Shown piece after piece: positions 37,017-46,227 of a stretch of 64,000 bases of DNA. The notes under the pieces were generated by a model. The model was not told the origin of the DNA. It saw only the letters and a list, made by a program, of their open reading frames with translations, and searched no databases. The position numbers and the translations under genes are program-made. Location: the NCBI GenBank assembly GCA_965206195.1, contig CBDBIZ010000011.1:992001-1056000 (forward strand), given 5' to 3'. Origin of the DNA: JAAOIF01 sp965206195. GTDB taxonomy: Bacteria; Pseudomonadota; Gammaproteobacteria; PS1; Pseudothioglobaceae. Positions within the stretch are counted from its first letter, which is position 1. Each line of letters opens with the position of its first letter.

Positions 37017-37745
37017 ATGAGCAATCCAGCTGTTATTACATTGGCAAATGCAAGCAACCGATTTGGAAAATTTAAAAGATTTGTTGTAGAAGATAATATC
37101 GGCGAATCCATCCACCTGCATATTGACAACATGAGGATAGATTTTACGATTAAAGAATTTTTAGAGTTTTCGCAAACAATACGTAGTTCTTTGAAAGGGC
37201 TGGACCTTTTAAAGGGTTATTCTATTAATAGTTTTGATGAACATTTTTTAAGCGAATGTTCAAAATTTATACCAAAACTTAAAGCTATAAAAATAGAGGA
37301 GATAAAACTCTCAAAATTAAAATGTATCAAACGAGTCTATTATAAATATGGGCTTAGTTTTACAAAGTTAGTGCCTATTACTAAAGCACCATCTTATCAA
37401 TATTTACAAGGTAACAAAGCAGAATTTTTAGATTACACACAGTTTAATTATTTCAACATAAATAATGAACAAAGATTGTTGAGTATTCTAGCATCAGTAA
37501 AAAGGAATGACTATCCTTTTAAAGACCAATATTTAGTTTTGTGCAATGGGCAGAATGTTATTAGAGATGGGCAACATCGTGCCGCAGTTTTGGCTTATTT
37601 ACATGGGGAAAACTGTAAAGTAAAAATAATGAGATTTTATTTTGACACTAGCAGACATAGAGTCAATATAATAGCCAGTAATTTAAAATTTGGCTTGATT
37701 TGGTTAGTTAAAAAACTTTACAAAAAAATGAAGAGTGTGTATTAA
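37017..37745 (+). CDS. ParB/sulfiredoxin-like fold protein in glycan cluster
   Basis: 242 residues. The C-terminal half contains YLVLCNGQNVIRDGQHRAA, a G-x-H-R signature seen in ParB/Srx-type nucleotide-binding domains; here it is probably an enzyme or kinase-like activity rather than DNA partitioning. The N-terminal 70 residues resemble the small protein at 36147. It follows the putative nucleotidyltransferase by one base. I cannot name a substrate. Confidence 0.55.
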   Translation: MSNPAVITLANASNRFGKFKRFVVEDNIGESIHLHIDNMRIDFTIKEFLEFSQTIRSSLKGLDLLKGYSINSFDEHFLSECSKFIPKLKAIKIEEIKLSKLKCIKRVYYKYGLSFTKLVPITKAPSYQYLQGNKAEFLDYTQFNYFNINNEQRLLSILASVKRNDYPFKDQYLVLCNGQNVIRDGQHRAAVLAYLHGENCKVKIMRFYFDTSRHRVNIIASNLKFGLIWLVKKLYKKMKSVY

Positions 37746-37830
37746 AGTGGTTTTTAAAAATTAATGACTGCATTAAATATAAGAATCATCACCAATATTT
37801 AAGCCTTAACAAACTAATATAAATAAGGTC

Positions 37831-38697
37831 GTGAAACATATATTTCTACTATTGGCTTATGGTGATAACTTAACTTCGTTATCTTTATTAGGTAATGTAA
37901 CTAATAGCAACATTAGAATACACGGCACATCTTTAACCAAAGAGGTCTCCAAGCTTTTAGAGCAAGAAGACCTCCAAATTCATGATGTTTTTAAACAGAT
38001 TCCTGCATTTTATGATGTAAAAAAATGTGGAGTAATGAAATCGCTAAAGGATTTTTGGTATTTTATTCAATACGTTAGAAAAAATATAAGTAAGCATGAA
38101 GCACTATTTTTTGAAAAGAATGATTTTAGATATAAATTATTAAAGATTATATTTTTTCGTTATAAGATGTCTAGCATCCATAAGCACGATAATTTTTATT
38201 CAGACAAAAGAGCGGCATTAAGTGCTTTTCTGAATGTTAATTTGACTTATCAAGGCTCAGTAGTGATGCCAGAACAGAAACAAACTAAAACTATTTTAAT
38301 TAACCCAACTGGTAGAGTGGCGTTGAGAAATTTAGAGAAAGGTGTTTTAGAGTCTATTGTGATGTTTTTAACCAATGGCGGTTATCAAATTCATTTAATT
38401 GACCATTTGAAATTGTATTCGAATTTGTCGAAAAAAGTGTATCGTTACTACGATCATACCTCTTTAACACAAGCAGTAACAATCCTGAAATCTGTCGATT
38501 TGTATTGTGGACCCGATTCTCTATTCATTCATTTGGCTTATGTTTTTAATACGCCATATTTTGTCATTCTAAATTATGATAGCAGCTATTTTTTACCGCC
38601 AAAATCTAAAAATTGTTCGTTTATTAAAAGCCATCCACACGCAGATAAAAATAAAGACCTGATAAAAGTTTTTGAAAAGTGGCTTGAGTTTGTATGA
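37831..38697 (+). CDS. Glycosyltransferase family 9-like (heptosyltransferase fold)
   Basis: 288 residues, GTG start. The C-terminal half carries ILINPTGRVALRNLEKG and the donor-site VDLYCGPDSLFIHLAYVFNTP, the GT9 D/G-S-G-x-x-H-L-A pattern with Pro-Asp replacing Ser-Gly. The N-terminal half is short and divergent. An 85-bp gap precedes it, larger than others in the cluster. Probably adds a sugar to the repeat unit; heptose as donor is possible but not shown. Confidence 0.72.
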   Translation: MKHIFLLLAYGDNLTSLSLLGNVTNSNIRIHGTSLTKEVSKLLEQEDLQIHDVFKQIPAFYDVKKCGVMKSLKDFWYFIQYVRKNISKHEALFFEKNDFRYKLLKIIFFRYKMSSIHKHDNFYSDKRAALSAFLNVNLTYQGSVVMPEQKQTKTILINPTGRVALRNLEKGVLESIVMFLTNGGYQIHLIDHLKLYSNLSKKVYRYYDHTSLTQAVTILKSVDLYCGPDSLFIHLAYVFNTPYFVILNYDSSYFLPPKSKNCSFIKSHPHADKNKDLIKVFEKWLEFV

Positions 38698-39443
38698 AGG
38701 TATCTATTATAACTATTGTTTATAATGGTAAGGCAACGATAAAGGATACGATTTGTTCTATATTAAGCCAGACCTATAACAATATAGAATATATCATTAT
38801 TGATGGTGGTAGTAATGATGGGACGCTAGAGATTGTAAAAAACTACGGAGATAGAATCAATGCCCTAATCAGCGAGCCTGATCAAGGTATTTATGATGCG
38901 ATGAATAAGGGCATTGCTTTGGCAACGGGCGATGTGGTTGGCATTTTAAATAGCGATGATTATTATATTGATGAGTTTGCTATAGAAAAAATTGTCAAGG
39001 CCTTTGAAGAAAAAGAAGTTAATAGTGTGTTTGCTGACTTAGTTTATATTGGGCGTAATGATTCAGACAAGATTGTGCGTAAATATGACAGTTCACAGTT
39101 TAGTTCTGACAAATTTGCTTATGGTTGGGCACCAGCACACCCCACCTTTTTTGTCAAACGTAATGTATATAGAAAATACGGCATGTTTCGAACCGATTTA
39201 AAAATTGCAGCTGATTTTGATTTATTAGTGCGTTTTTTGTACACATATAAAATCAGCTATTATTATTTGCAAGAAACGATTATAAAAATGCGAATTGGTG
39301 GCGTAAGTACTTCTTTAAGTAGCATTTGGATAAACAATATTGAGACTTTAAAAGTTTGTAAAGAAAATGGTATTGAGACTAATATATTTAAAATATTATC
39401 TAAGTATCCAAACAAAATAGCAAGCCTGTTTAGACGACAATGA
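38694..39443 (+). CDS. Glycosyltransferase family 2
   Basis: 249 residues, inverting GT-A enzyme. SIITIVYNGKATIKDTI (nucleotide binding), YIIIDGGSNDGTLEIV, DQGIYDAMNKGIALATGD and the DXD equivalent ILNSDDYY are all present; AADFDLLVRFL marks the catalytic region. Resembles WcaA-type transferases. Overlaps both neighbours by 4 bp. Confidence 0.9.
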   Translation: MKVSIITIVYNGKATIKDTICSILSQTYNNIEYIIIDGGSNDGTLEIVKNYGDRINALISEPDQGIYDAMNKGIALATGDVVGILNSDDYYIDEFAIEKIVKAFEEKEVNSVFADLVYIGRNDSDKIVRKYDSSQFSSDKFAYGWAPAHPTFFVKRNVYRKYGMFRTDLKIAADFDLLVRFLYTYKISYYYLQETIIKMRIGGVSTSLSSIWINNIETLKVCKENGIETNIFKILSKYPNKIASLFRRQ

Positions 39444-40387
39444 ATATTCTGCTTACAGGTGCAACAGGTTTTATTGGTAAGGTTTTGGCAAAAGAGCTGC
39501 TTGATAACGGTTTAGATTTATGGGTTGTTGTTCGTAGCAGGGTTGATTATTTTCCTAATGCCGTAACTCAGTTTGTAGTGGGTGATTTTTTAGATAATTT
39601 GAGTTTTAAAGTAGCGTTAAAAGACATTGATTGTGTTATTCACTTGGCAGGAAAAGCACATGTGACCGACTCAAAAAGAGTGCCTGTATTAGATGACTTT
39701 AGAAAAATAAATACAGAATTAACATTAAATTTAGCCAAACAAGCGGCTGATACTGGTATCAAAAGATTTGTATTTTTGAGTTCAATTGGGGTTAATGGCA
39801 ATCAAAATAGTGCACCCTTTGTAGAAACTGACGTTCCTAATCCACAAGAGCCTTATGCAGTATCGAAATATGAAGCAGAACAAGGCTTATTGAAGATTGC
39901 AAAAGAGACAGATATGGAAGTTGTCATCATTCGCCCCCCTTTAGTTTATGGCAAAAATGCACCAGGCAATTTTGGACGATTGGTGCAGTGGGTAAGCAAA
40001 AGACACTTTGTGCTATTGCCATTGGGCGCGATTCATAATAAACGTTCATTGGTAGCGATTGACAATCTAGTAGATTTTATAATTATTTGTATTCGACACG
40101 AAAGAGTCAAGAATGAAATATTTCTAATTTCTGATAGGCAAGATTTGTCTACTACGACATTATTAAAAAAACTTGGTACAGCCTTTAACAAAAAAGTATT
40201 CTTATTGCCAATCCCAGTAAGTTGGATGAGATTTTTTGCTAAGTTAGTTGGCAAGCAAGCTGACACAATTCGTTTATTTTCATCGCTTCAAGTGGATAAC
40301 TCAAAAGCAAGAGATTTGCTTGACTGGGAGCCAATTATAAGTATAGATCAACAGCTACAAAAAATTGCTCATGAAAAGAGCGTTTGA
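39440..40387 (+). CDS. NAD-dependent epimerase (WbpV-like SDR)
   Basis: 315 residues. LLTGATGFIGKVLAKELL binds NAD; VIHLAGKAHVTDSKRV, FLSSIGVNGNQ and EPYAVSKYEAEQGLL give the catalytic Ser/Tyr/Lys set. In many O-antigen loci such a gene directly precedes the initiating glycosyl-phosphate transferase, as here (17-bp overlap), and makes its UDP-HexNAc substrate. That role is inferred from context. Confidence 0.82.
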   Translation: MNILLTGATGFIGKVLAKELLDNGLDLWVVVRSRVDYFPNAVTQFVVGDFLDNLSFKVALKDIDCVIHLAGKAHVTDSKRVPVLDDFRKINTELTLNLAKQAADTGIKRFVFLSSIGVNGNQNSAPFVETDVPNPQEPYAVSKYEAEQGLLKIAKETDMEVVIIRPPLVYGKNAPGNFGRLVQWVSKRHFVLLPLGAIHNKRSLVAIDNLVDFIIICIRHERVKNEIFLISDRQDLSTTTLLKKLGTAFNKKVFLLPIPVSWMRFFAKLVGKQADTIRLFSSLQVDNSKARDLLDWEPIISIDQQLQKIAHEKSV

Positions 40388-40931
40388 TTTATTGGCGGCT
40401 TTGGTGCTGATATTAACTTTGTTACTGCCTATTTTTGCGCTTGCAATTTTGATTAAATTGATTTCAAAGAGCGATGTGTTGTATTGGTCTGAGCGTGTTG
40501 GTAAGGATGGTCAAATCTTCACGATGCCAAAGTTTCGCACAATGCGGGTCGGCACTCCTAATGTCGCAACACATTTGTTGGAAAAACCTGACCAGTATTT
40601 AACTTCGGTTGGTGGTTTTTTACGCCGTACTAGCTTAGATGAACTGCCTCAACTTTTTTCAGTACTAAAAGGAGATATGAGTTTTGTTGGGCCACGTCCT
40701 GCACTATTTAACCAAGATGATTTGCTTGCCTTACGCAAACAAAAAGGCGTGGATAAATTGCTGCCAGGCATCACAGGTTGGGCGCAAGTAAATGGACGAG
40801 ACAAATTATCAGTTGCAGATAAAGTCGTTTTAGAAGTTGAATACTTACAAAAACAATCGTTTTGGTTTGATGTGAAAATATTATGGATGACTCTGATAAA
40901 AGTGATAAAAAAAGATGGTATTTTGCATTGA
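40371..40931 (+). CDS. Initiating sugar phosphate transferase (monotopic PGT)
   Basis: Transfers a sugar-1-phosphate to undecaprenyl phosphate, starting repeat-unit synthesis at the inner membrane. 186 residues, the minimal catalytic domain: one N-terminal reentrant helix (DLLAALVLILTLLLPIFALA), then MPKFRTMRVGT, FLRRTSLDELPQLF (catalytic Asp-Glu), FVGPRPAL and LPGITGWAQVNGRDKLS. ATG at 40371 chosen over TTG at 40365. Last gene before a terminator-like hairpin. Confidence 0.93.
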   Translation: MKRAFDLLAALVLILTLLLPIFALAILIKLISKSDVLYWSERVGKDGQIFTMPKFRTMRVGTPNVATHLLEKPDQYLTSVGGFLRRTSLDELPQLFSVLKGDMSFVGPRPALFNQDDLLALRKQKGVDKLLPGITGWAQVNGRDKLSVADKVVLEVEYLQKQSFWFDVKILWMTLIKVIKKDGILH

Positions 40932-40978
40932 ATAGGCTGTGTTAAAATCTACGCTTATTTGTTCAAAATACCATAGTT

Positions 40979-42508
40979 ATGCAAACACCTATTAGCATCA
41001 AAGGAGATTTTTATCTCCTTTTTTTATTTATAACCTTAATCTTTTCGAGTGCAACAAGTGCACTAACAGAACAAGAATTTATCCAAAAAGTATTAAGCCA
41101 GGATAGGTTTTTTGAAAAAGACCAACTCTATGTCAACATTAAACAAATTGAGTTAGACGCTAGTAGAGACAGTTATGCGGACTGGAATTCTGATTTAACC
41201 ATAGAATTGAACAACAGTTATTACGATATAGATAAAGACACTACCTCCAAATCTATCTACGAGAGACAACGTCATAACAACAAACAATCCATCAAACTTG
41301 CCACTAAAAAACGATTTTTGTCTAATCCTTCAAGTTTGAATATTAGCTTTTCTCGCCAGACGCCAGACAGCGATATAGAGCGTTATAAGCAAGATAAGTT
41401 ATATACAACAAAAACTTATAATGGCAGCCACAGTATTAGCACTTTTGATAACGCTTATAAAATCAGTTATAAATACCCTTTGTTAAAGCATGATGGTAAT
41501 GCAGCATCACTCAAAACCTATCGGCGTAATATCCTTGATTTAGCGCGTGAAAAGTTGGATTTTAAAGATGCACAAGAAAGTTTTTTAGTTAAGCGATTAA
41601 GGCAATATTTATCTTGGGTTTGGTATGAAAAACGCGCAGATGTTTATCAAAATTATTTGCAAGCATTGCATGATGTTGAGTTGACACAAGCTGCGGATAA
41701 AGGTGTCTTAGAAATTGCTATTTCTCGTGCTAATACAGATATTTTAGCGAATGACAGCCGTCTGCAAGCGCAAAAAAAATCTTTGATGGTGGGGTTAGAC
41801 GATGCCGATTTGTCGTTGCAAAATCCTGAGATAGACGAAAATAAACAGCCTAATATTATTACTACCGGGCTTGGACAGTATTTAGTTAAAAATATCCGCC
41901 GTTTGTTAAAACAAGACATGGATATAGAGCTTAAAACCCTAGATGCCAAACACTACAAAAATCAAGTACTGCCCAAACTAGATTTTACAATCTCTGCTGA
42001 AAAAAACGATAATAAAGGCAATACTTTAACCACACGATATAAAAATTCTAGTGTTAATTATGTCAGCAGTTTGGTTTTTAATATACCTATCGGTGAGGAT
42101 GTGAATAGCGAAAAAGACATTCGTATTGCTAAATTGAATCTTAGAAAATTAAACATTGATTATGATAATATCCTTCAAGATATTAAATCCGATGTGCAAG
42201 CATTAGCTGCGGGATTATCAATTAAGCAAAAAACCCTGCGCATTTTTAAAGAGACCCTGGCGGATATTAATGAAAATACTGATTTGGTACTTACGAATTA
42301 CGCAAATCAGTCAATTAACATAGAGAATTTACTTGATAGTTATACGCAAAAGCGCGATGTTGAATTAGAATATGCTGCTGCCATGCTAGGTTATCATCGA
42401 GATATTTTGCAATATAATGATAAATTGGATCGAGTTTTGCCTGATGGACATATTTTTTATTCATCAGGTTCAAATTACCAGCCTAACCAACAGTTTACCA
42501 AGCAATGA
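40979..42508 (+). CDS. TolC-like outer-membrane efflux/export protein
   Basis: 509 residues with a signal peptide (hydrophobic core about 10-27, cleavage near SATSA-LT) and long helical/heptad segments typical of outer-membrane efflux proteins, such as QALHDVELTQAADKG and LAAGLSIKQKTLRIFKETL. It would form a periplasm-spanning channel trimer. The 5' end contains a terminator-like hairpin at 41000. It lies inside the polysaccharide locus with no periplasmic adaptor or ABC gene beside it; its cargo may be glycan or may be unrelated. Confidence 0.72.
   Translation: MQTPISIKGDFYLLFLFITLIFSSATSALTEQEFIQKVLSQDRFFEKDQLYVNIKQIELDASRDSYADWNSDLTIELNNSYYDIDKDTTSKSIYERQRHNNKQSIKLATKKRFLSNPSSLNISFSRQTPDSDIERYKQDKLYTTKTYNGSHSISTFDNAYKISYKYPLLKHDGNAASLKTYRRNILDLAREKLDFKDAQESFLVKRLRQYLSWVWYEKRADVYQNYLQALHDVELTQAADKGVLEIAISRANTDILANDSRLQAQKKSLMVGLDDADLSLQNPEIDENKQPNIITTGLGQYLVKNIRRLLKQDMDIELKTLDAKHYKNQVLPKLDFTISAEKNDNKGNTLTTRYKNSSVNYVSSLVFNIPIGEDVNSEKDIRIAKLNLRKLNIDYDNILQDIKSDVQALAAGLSIKQKTLRIFKETLADINENTDLVLTNYANQSINIENLLDSYTQKRDVELEYAAAMLGYHRDILQYNDKLDRVLPDGHIFYSSGSNYQPNQQFTKQ
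41000..41027 (+). terminator. Terminator-like hairpin inside the first codons of the TolC-like gene
   Basis: AAAGGAGAT (41000-41008) and ATCTCCTTT (41013-41021) form a perfect 9-bp stem with a 4-nt T loop, followed by further T residues. Shape fits a rho-independent terminator for the operon ending at 40931, yet it sits 21 bp inside the downstream ORF. It could attenuate transcription, or hide a Shine-Dalgarno-like AAAGGAG. Confidence 0.65.
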
Positions 42509-44373
42509 TTAAGCATATTATTCAAATTTCTAGATTAAATAAACAGCTATTAATGCTGTTATTTGATGCTTTGGCATTGGTTTTGGCTATTATCGGTGCA
42601 TTTTCACTACGGCTCGGGCTTTGGTACGTGCCTGAAGGCGAGATGCTGTTGTTAGTGTTTGGTGCGCCATTGTTGGCATTGCCAATTTTTGTGCGTTTTG
42701 GCTTGTATCAATCAATTATTCGTTACATTAATTTTAAAGCCCTGTGGTCGGTCATGCAGGCAGTCTCGCTGTATGCGTTATTATGGGGGGTTGTTACTTT
42801 TATGAGTGCGATTGAAGGGATTCCTCGTTCGGCGATACTGATCAATTGGTTTTTGTCTTTATTGCTAATTGGTGGTGCTAGGCTTGCTGCAAACTGGATG
42901 TTGGGCGATATGAGAGATAATCAAGGTAGAAAAGTAATCATTTATGGTGCAGGAGCAGCGGGCAGGCAACTATTAACAGCACTTGAGGCTTCTAGTGAAT
43001 ACAACCCAATTGCCTTTATTGATGATGACAAGGCACTTGTCAAACATTTTATTGGCGGCATCCAGGTAATGAATAGAAACCAACTTGGCGTGTTAATTGA
43101 AAAAAAACAGGCGAGCGAAGTGCTACTGGCAATGCCCTCTATTAACAATACCAAAAGGCGTGATATTGTTGATTTTTTGCAAAATTATTCAGTGATGGTG
43201 CGCACATTACCGGGAGTGAGTGCGATTGTGTCTGGAAAAATAAAAATCAACGATTTGCAAAAAATTGAAATACAAGATTTATTAGGTCGAGATGTTGCTG
43301 CTGCCAATCAAACGCTATTAGGCAAAAATATTAATCATAAAGTGGTGATGGTAACAGGTGCGGGTGGCTCGATTGGTTCGGAGTTGTGTCGTCAAATTGT
43401 TTTGTTAAAACCCAAGGCTTTAATTTTATATGAGCTGAGTGAATTGGCACTGTATCAAATTAACAAAGAATTATCCAATAGCAATATTACTATTTACCCA
43501 TTATTAGGCAGTGTTAATAATAGCAATCGACTGAGTCAAACTTTACGTCGTTTTGGCGTTCATACAATTTACCATGCGGCTGCTTATAAGCATGTGCCGA
43601 TAGTAGAATTTAACAATACTGAGGGCGTGAATAACAATGTATTTGGCACGTTGAGCTGCGCACAAGCAGCCATCCAAGCCAATGTTGAGACCTTTGTGTT
43701 AATTTCTACCGATAAGGCGGTGCGTCCAACCAATACTATGGGTGCTACCAAACGCTGTGCTGAGTTGATATTACAAGCTTTGTCACAAAAACGCACCAAG
43801 CAAAATCAAACAAAATTTAGCATAGTGCGCTTTGGCAACGTACTTGGTTCTAGTGGCTCGGTAATCCCTTTATTTACCGAGCAGATTAAACAAGGCGGAC
43901 CAATTACTGTTACCGATGAGAGTATTATCCGCTACTTTATGACCATATCAGAGGCGGTAGAGTTAGTGATTCAAGCGGGTGCGATGGGCAAAGGGGGAGA
44001 TGTGTTTGTGTTGGATATGGGCGAACCAGTACGAATTACAGATTTGGCTAAAAAGATGATCCGTTTAAGTGGTTTAGAACTCAAAGATGAGACAAATGTT
44101 AATGGTGATATTGCTATTGAATACATTGGACTCAGACCAGGTGAAAAACTGTTTGAAGAATTATTAATTAGTGAGAATGTTAGCAATACTGATAATCCGT
44201 TGATTATGCGCGCAGAAGAGGATAGTTTATCTTGGACACAGCTAAGCCCTATTTTAACGGCGTTGGAAAAGGCTATTATTGATTGTGATCAAAAAGCATC
44301 ACATCAGCTACTGATTCAAGCTGTGCCTGACTTTAAACCACAATACGAAGCGGCTGATTTGCCCTTAAAATAA
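42505..44373 (+). CDS. NDP-sugar 4,6-dehydratase, WbpM/PglF-like (membrane-bound)
   Basis: 622 residues: four N-terminal membrane helices (about 12-130), a CoA-binding-like Rossmann domain (IYGAGAAGRQLL) and a second NAD Rossmann (VTGAGGSIGSELCRQI) with catalytic STDKAVRPTNTMGATKR, where Met replaces the usual SDR Tyr as in WbpM, FlaA1 and PglF. These convert UDP-GlcNAc to the 4-keto-6-deoxy sugar used for QuiNAc, FucNAc or bacillosamine. Overlaps the TolC-like gene by 4 bp and is convergent with glmS. Confidence 0.9.
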   Translation: MIKHIIQISRLNKQLLMLLFDALALVLAIIGAFSLRLGLWYVPEGEMLLLVFGAPLLALPIFVRFGLYQSIIRYINFKALWSVMQAVSLYALLWGVVTFMSAIEGIPRSAILINWFLSLLLIGGARLAANWMLGDMRDNQGRKVIIYGAGAAGRQLLTALEASSEYNPIAFIDDDKALVKHFIGGIQVMNRNQLGVLIEKKQASEVLLAMPSINNTKRRDIVDFLQNYSVMVRTLPGVSAIVSGKIKINDLQKIEIQDLLGRDVAAANQTLLGKNINHKVVMVTGAGGSIGSELCRQIVLLKPKALILYELSELALYQINKELSNSNITIYPLLGSVNNSNRLSQTLRRFGVHTIYHAAAYKHVPIVEFNNTEGVNNNVFGTLSCAQAAIQANVETFVLISTDKAVRPTNTMGATKRCAELILQALSQKRTKQNQTKFSIVRFGNVLGSSGSVIPLFTEQIKQGGPITVTDESIIRYFMTISEAVELVIQAGAMGKGGDVFVLDMGEPVRITDLAKKMIRLSGLELKDETNVNGDIAIEYIGLRPGEKLFEELLISENVSNTDNPLIMRAEEDSLSWTQLSPILTALEKAIIDCDQKASHQLLIQAVPDFKPQYEAADLPLK

Positions 44374-44377
44374 ATAA

Positions 44378-46225
44378 TTACTCTACAGTGACTGATTTTG
44401 CTAAATTACGCGGTTGGTCAACATTTGTGCCTTTAATCAGCGCGACGTGGTAGCTTAATAGTTGCAAAGGAATAGTGAAAATAATCGGTGCGGTGATGCG
44501 ACCTAAATTTGTAGTTGTCGGCACTATAGTCATACCTTTCATTGGTGCTACTTTTGCCACTTCATCTTCAAATACAATCATTTCCGAGCCGCGAGATTTA
44601 ACCTCTTGTAGATTAGATTTTAGCTTGTCTAACAATGCATCATTCGGTGCAACAGCAATTACAGGCGTATCTTTGTCAATTAGCGCAATTGGACCATGTT
44701 TAAGTTCGCCCGCTGGATAAGCCTCAGCATGGATATAGCTAATTTCTTTGAGTTTGAGAGCGCCTTCCATAGCAATCGCATGCATTGCGCCTCTGCCTAA
44801 AAATAGAGCGTTAGACTTATTCTCAAAAGTTTTTGCCAAGTGTTTGATTTGAGTTTCTTGTTTGAGGGTTTTTTCAATCAATCCTGGTAGGCGGTTTAGT
44901 CCGTCAACAATCAAAGCTTCTTGTGCTTGATTTACTCTATTTTTGGTTTTGCCAATGGCAACAGTTAATAAAGCCAAAGACACTAATTGTGTGGTAAAGG
45001 CTTTGGTGCTTGCGACTCCAATCTCAGGACCCGCATGGGTTAAAAATGTCAGTTCTGATTCGCGTGTTAAACTTGATTCTGCTGAGTTACAAATGGTCAG
45101 TGTATGGATTTTATGCTTGCATTTTTTAACAGTTCTTAGTGCTTCTAACGTATCCGCCGTTTCACCACTTTGACTAATGGTAACGAACAAGGTCTTGTCT
45201 AAAATAATAGGGTTACGATAGCGGTATTCGCTTGCCACCTCAATATGAGTCGGAATTTTGGCAATGTCTTCAAGCCAATATTTTGCCACCAAGCCTGCGT
45301 GATAACTGGTGCCACAGGCGATAATTTGAATATGCTGGGTATTTTTAAAAATATCTTTGGCTTGATGACCAAAAGCAGAAGATAATGCCGCATTTTTAGT
45401 AATACGAGATTCTAAAGTATCACGAATGGCTTGCGGCTGCTCAAAGATTTCTTTGAGCATATAGTGAGCATAATCACCTTTGAATATTTGCCCATTTTGA
45501 AGTTTAGAGGTCTTAATTTTACGTTCAGTTTGTTGACCATCTTTATTATAAATAGTGACTGAGTCAAGTGTAATATCAGCAATATCACCCTCTTCTAAAA
45601 AGATAAACTCTTTGGTGATATCTAATAACGCCATTTGATCAGAGGCAATAAAATTTCCTTGTTCGCTGATGCCAATCACTAATGGTGAGCCTGAGCGTGT
45701 TGCTATAATGTGCTCTGGATATTTAGATGAAATTACCCCAATACCATATGCACCAGTAAAACTTTTAATTGCACTTTGTGTCGCCTCTAGCAGGGCCATA
45801 TTTTGTGTTAATGCTCGGTGGATGGCGTGGGCAATTACTTCAGTGTCGGTATCTGAGGTGAATTGGTAGCCGTGCGTTTGTTGCTGTGCTTTAAGTTCAA
45901 GAAAGTTTTCAATAATACCGTTATGCACCACACTAACTTCGTTATTGCAAATATGTGGATGGGCATTGCGAGAAGAAGGTTCGCCATGGGTTGCCCAACG
46001 TGTGTGAGCAATGCCAATAACACCTGCTAAAGGGTTTTCTCTACCCTTGATGTTGGTTTCAAGATTATTCACTTTACCTACCGCACGGGCACGATTAAGT
46101 TTGTTATTAGCATCTAAAAGCACTATACCAGCAGAATCATAACCGCGATATTCTAGGTGTTTTAACCCATCCAACAAAATTGGGGTAATGTTATCCCTAC
46201 AAACCCCACCAACAATACCGCACAT
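44378..46225 (-). CDS. glmS: Glucosamine-fructose-6-phosphate aminotransferase
   Basis: Makes glucosamine 6-phosphate from fructose 6-phosphate and glutamine, the entry to UDP-GlcNAc for wall, LPS and polysaccharide. 615 residues: the N-terminal Ntn amidotransferase (MCGIVGGV, nucleophile Cys2; HTRWATHGEPS) and two SIS isomerase domains (CGTSYHAGLVAKYWLE; SQSGETADTLEAL), ending PRNLAKSVTVE. It starts 2 bp after the end of the rfaH-like frame, so readthrough from that gene is likely. GAGG ahead of the start is within rfaH. Confidence 0.98.
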   Translation of the reverse strand: MCGIVGGVCRDNITPILLDGLKHLEYRGYDSAGIVLLDANNKLNRARAVGKVNNLETNIKGRENPLAGVIGIAHTRWATHGEPSSRNAHPHICNNEVSVVHNGIIENFLELKAQQQTHGYQFTSDTDTEVIAHAIHRALTQNMALLEATQSAIKSFTGAYGIGVISSKYPEHIIATRSGSPLVIGISEQGNFIASDQMALLDITKEFIFLEEGDIADITLDSVTIYNKDGQQTERKIKTSKLQNGQIFKGDYAHYMLKEIFEQPQAIRDTLESRITKNAALSSAFGHQAKDIFKNTQHIQIIACGTSYHAGLVAKYWLEDIAKIPTHIEVASEYRYRNPIILDKTLFVTISQSGETADTLEALRTVKKCKHKIHTLTICNSAESSLTRESELTFLTHAGPEIGVASTKAFTTQLVSLALLTVAIGKTKNRVNQAQEALIVDGLNRLPGLIEKTLKQETQIKHLAKTFENKSNALFLGRGAMHAIAMEGALKLKEISYIHAEAYPAGELKHGPIALIDKDTPVIAVAPNDALLDKLKSNLQEVKSRGSEMIVFEDEVAKVAPMKGMTIVPTTTNLGRITAPIIFTIPLQLLSYHVALIKGTNVDQPRNLAKSVTVE

Positions 46226-46227
46226 AG

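Noticed and set aside
37017..37745. Chromosome-partition ParB
   Set aside because: Only the G-x-H-R motif is shared; there is no helix-turn-helix, no parA neighbour, and it sits within a polysaccharide operon.
44374..46225. glmS ribozyme/riboswitch upstream of glmS
   Set aside because: The gene starts 2 bp after the rfaH frame, leaving no room for the ribozyme, and this type is typical of Gram-positives.
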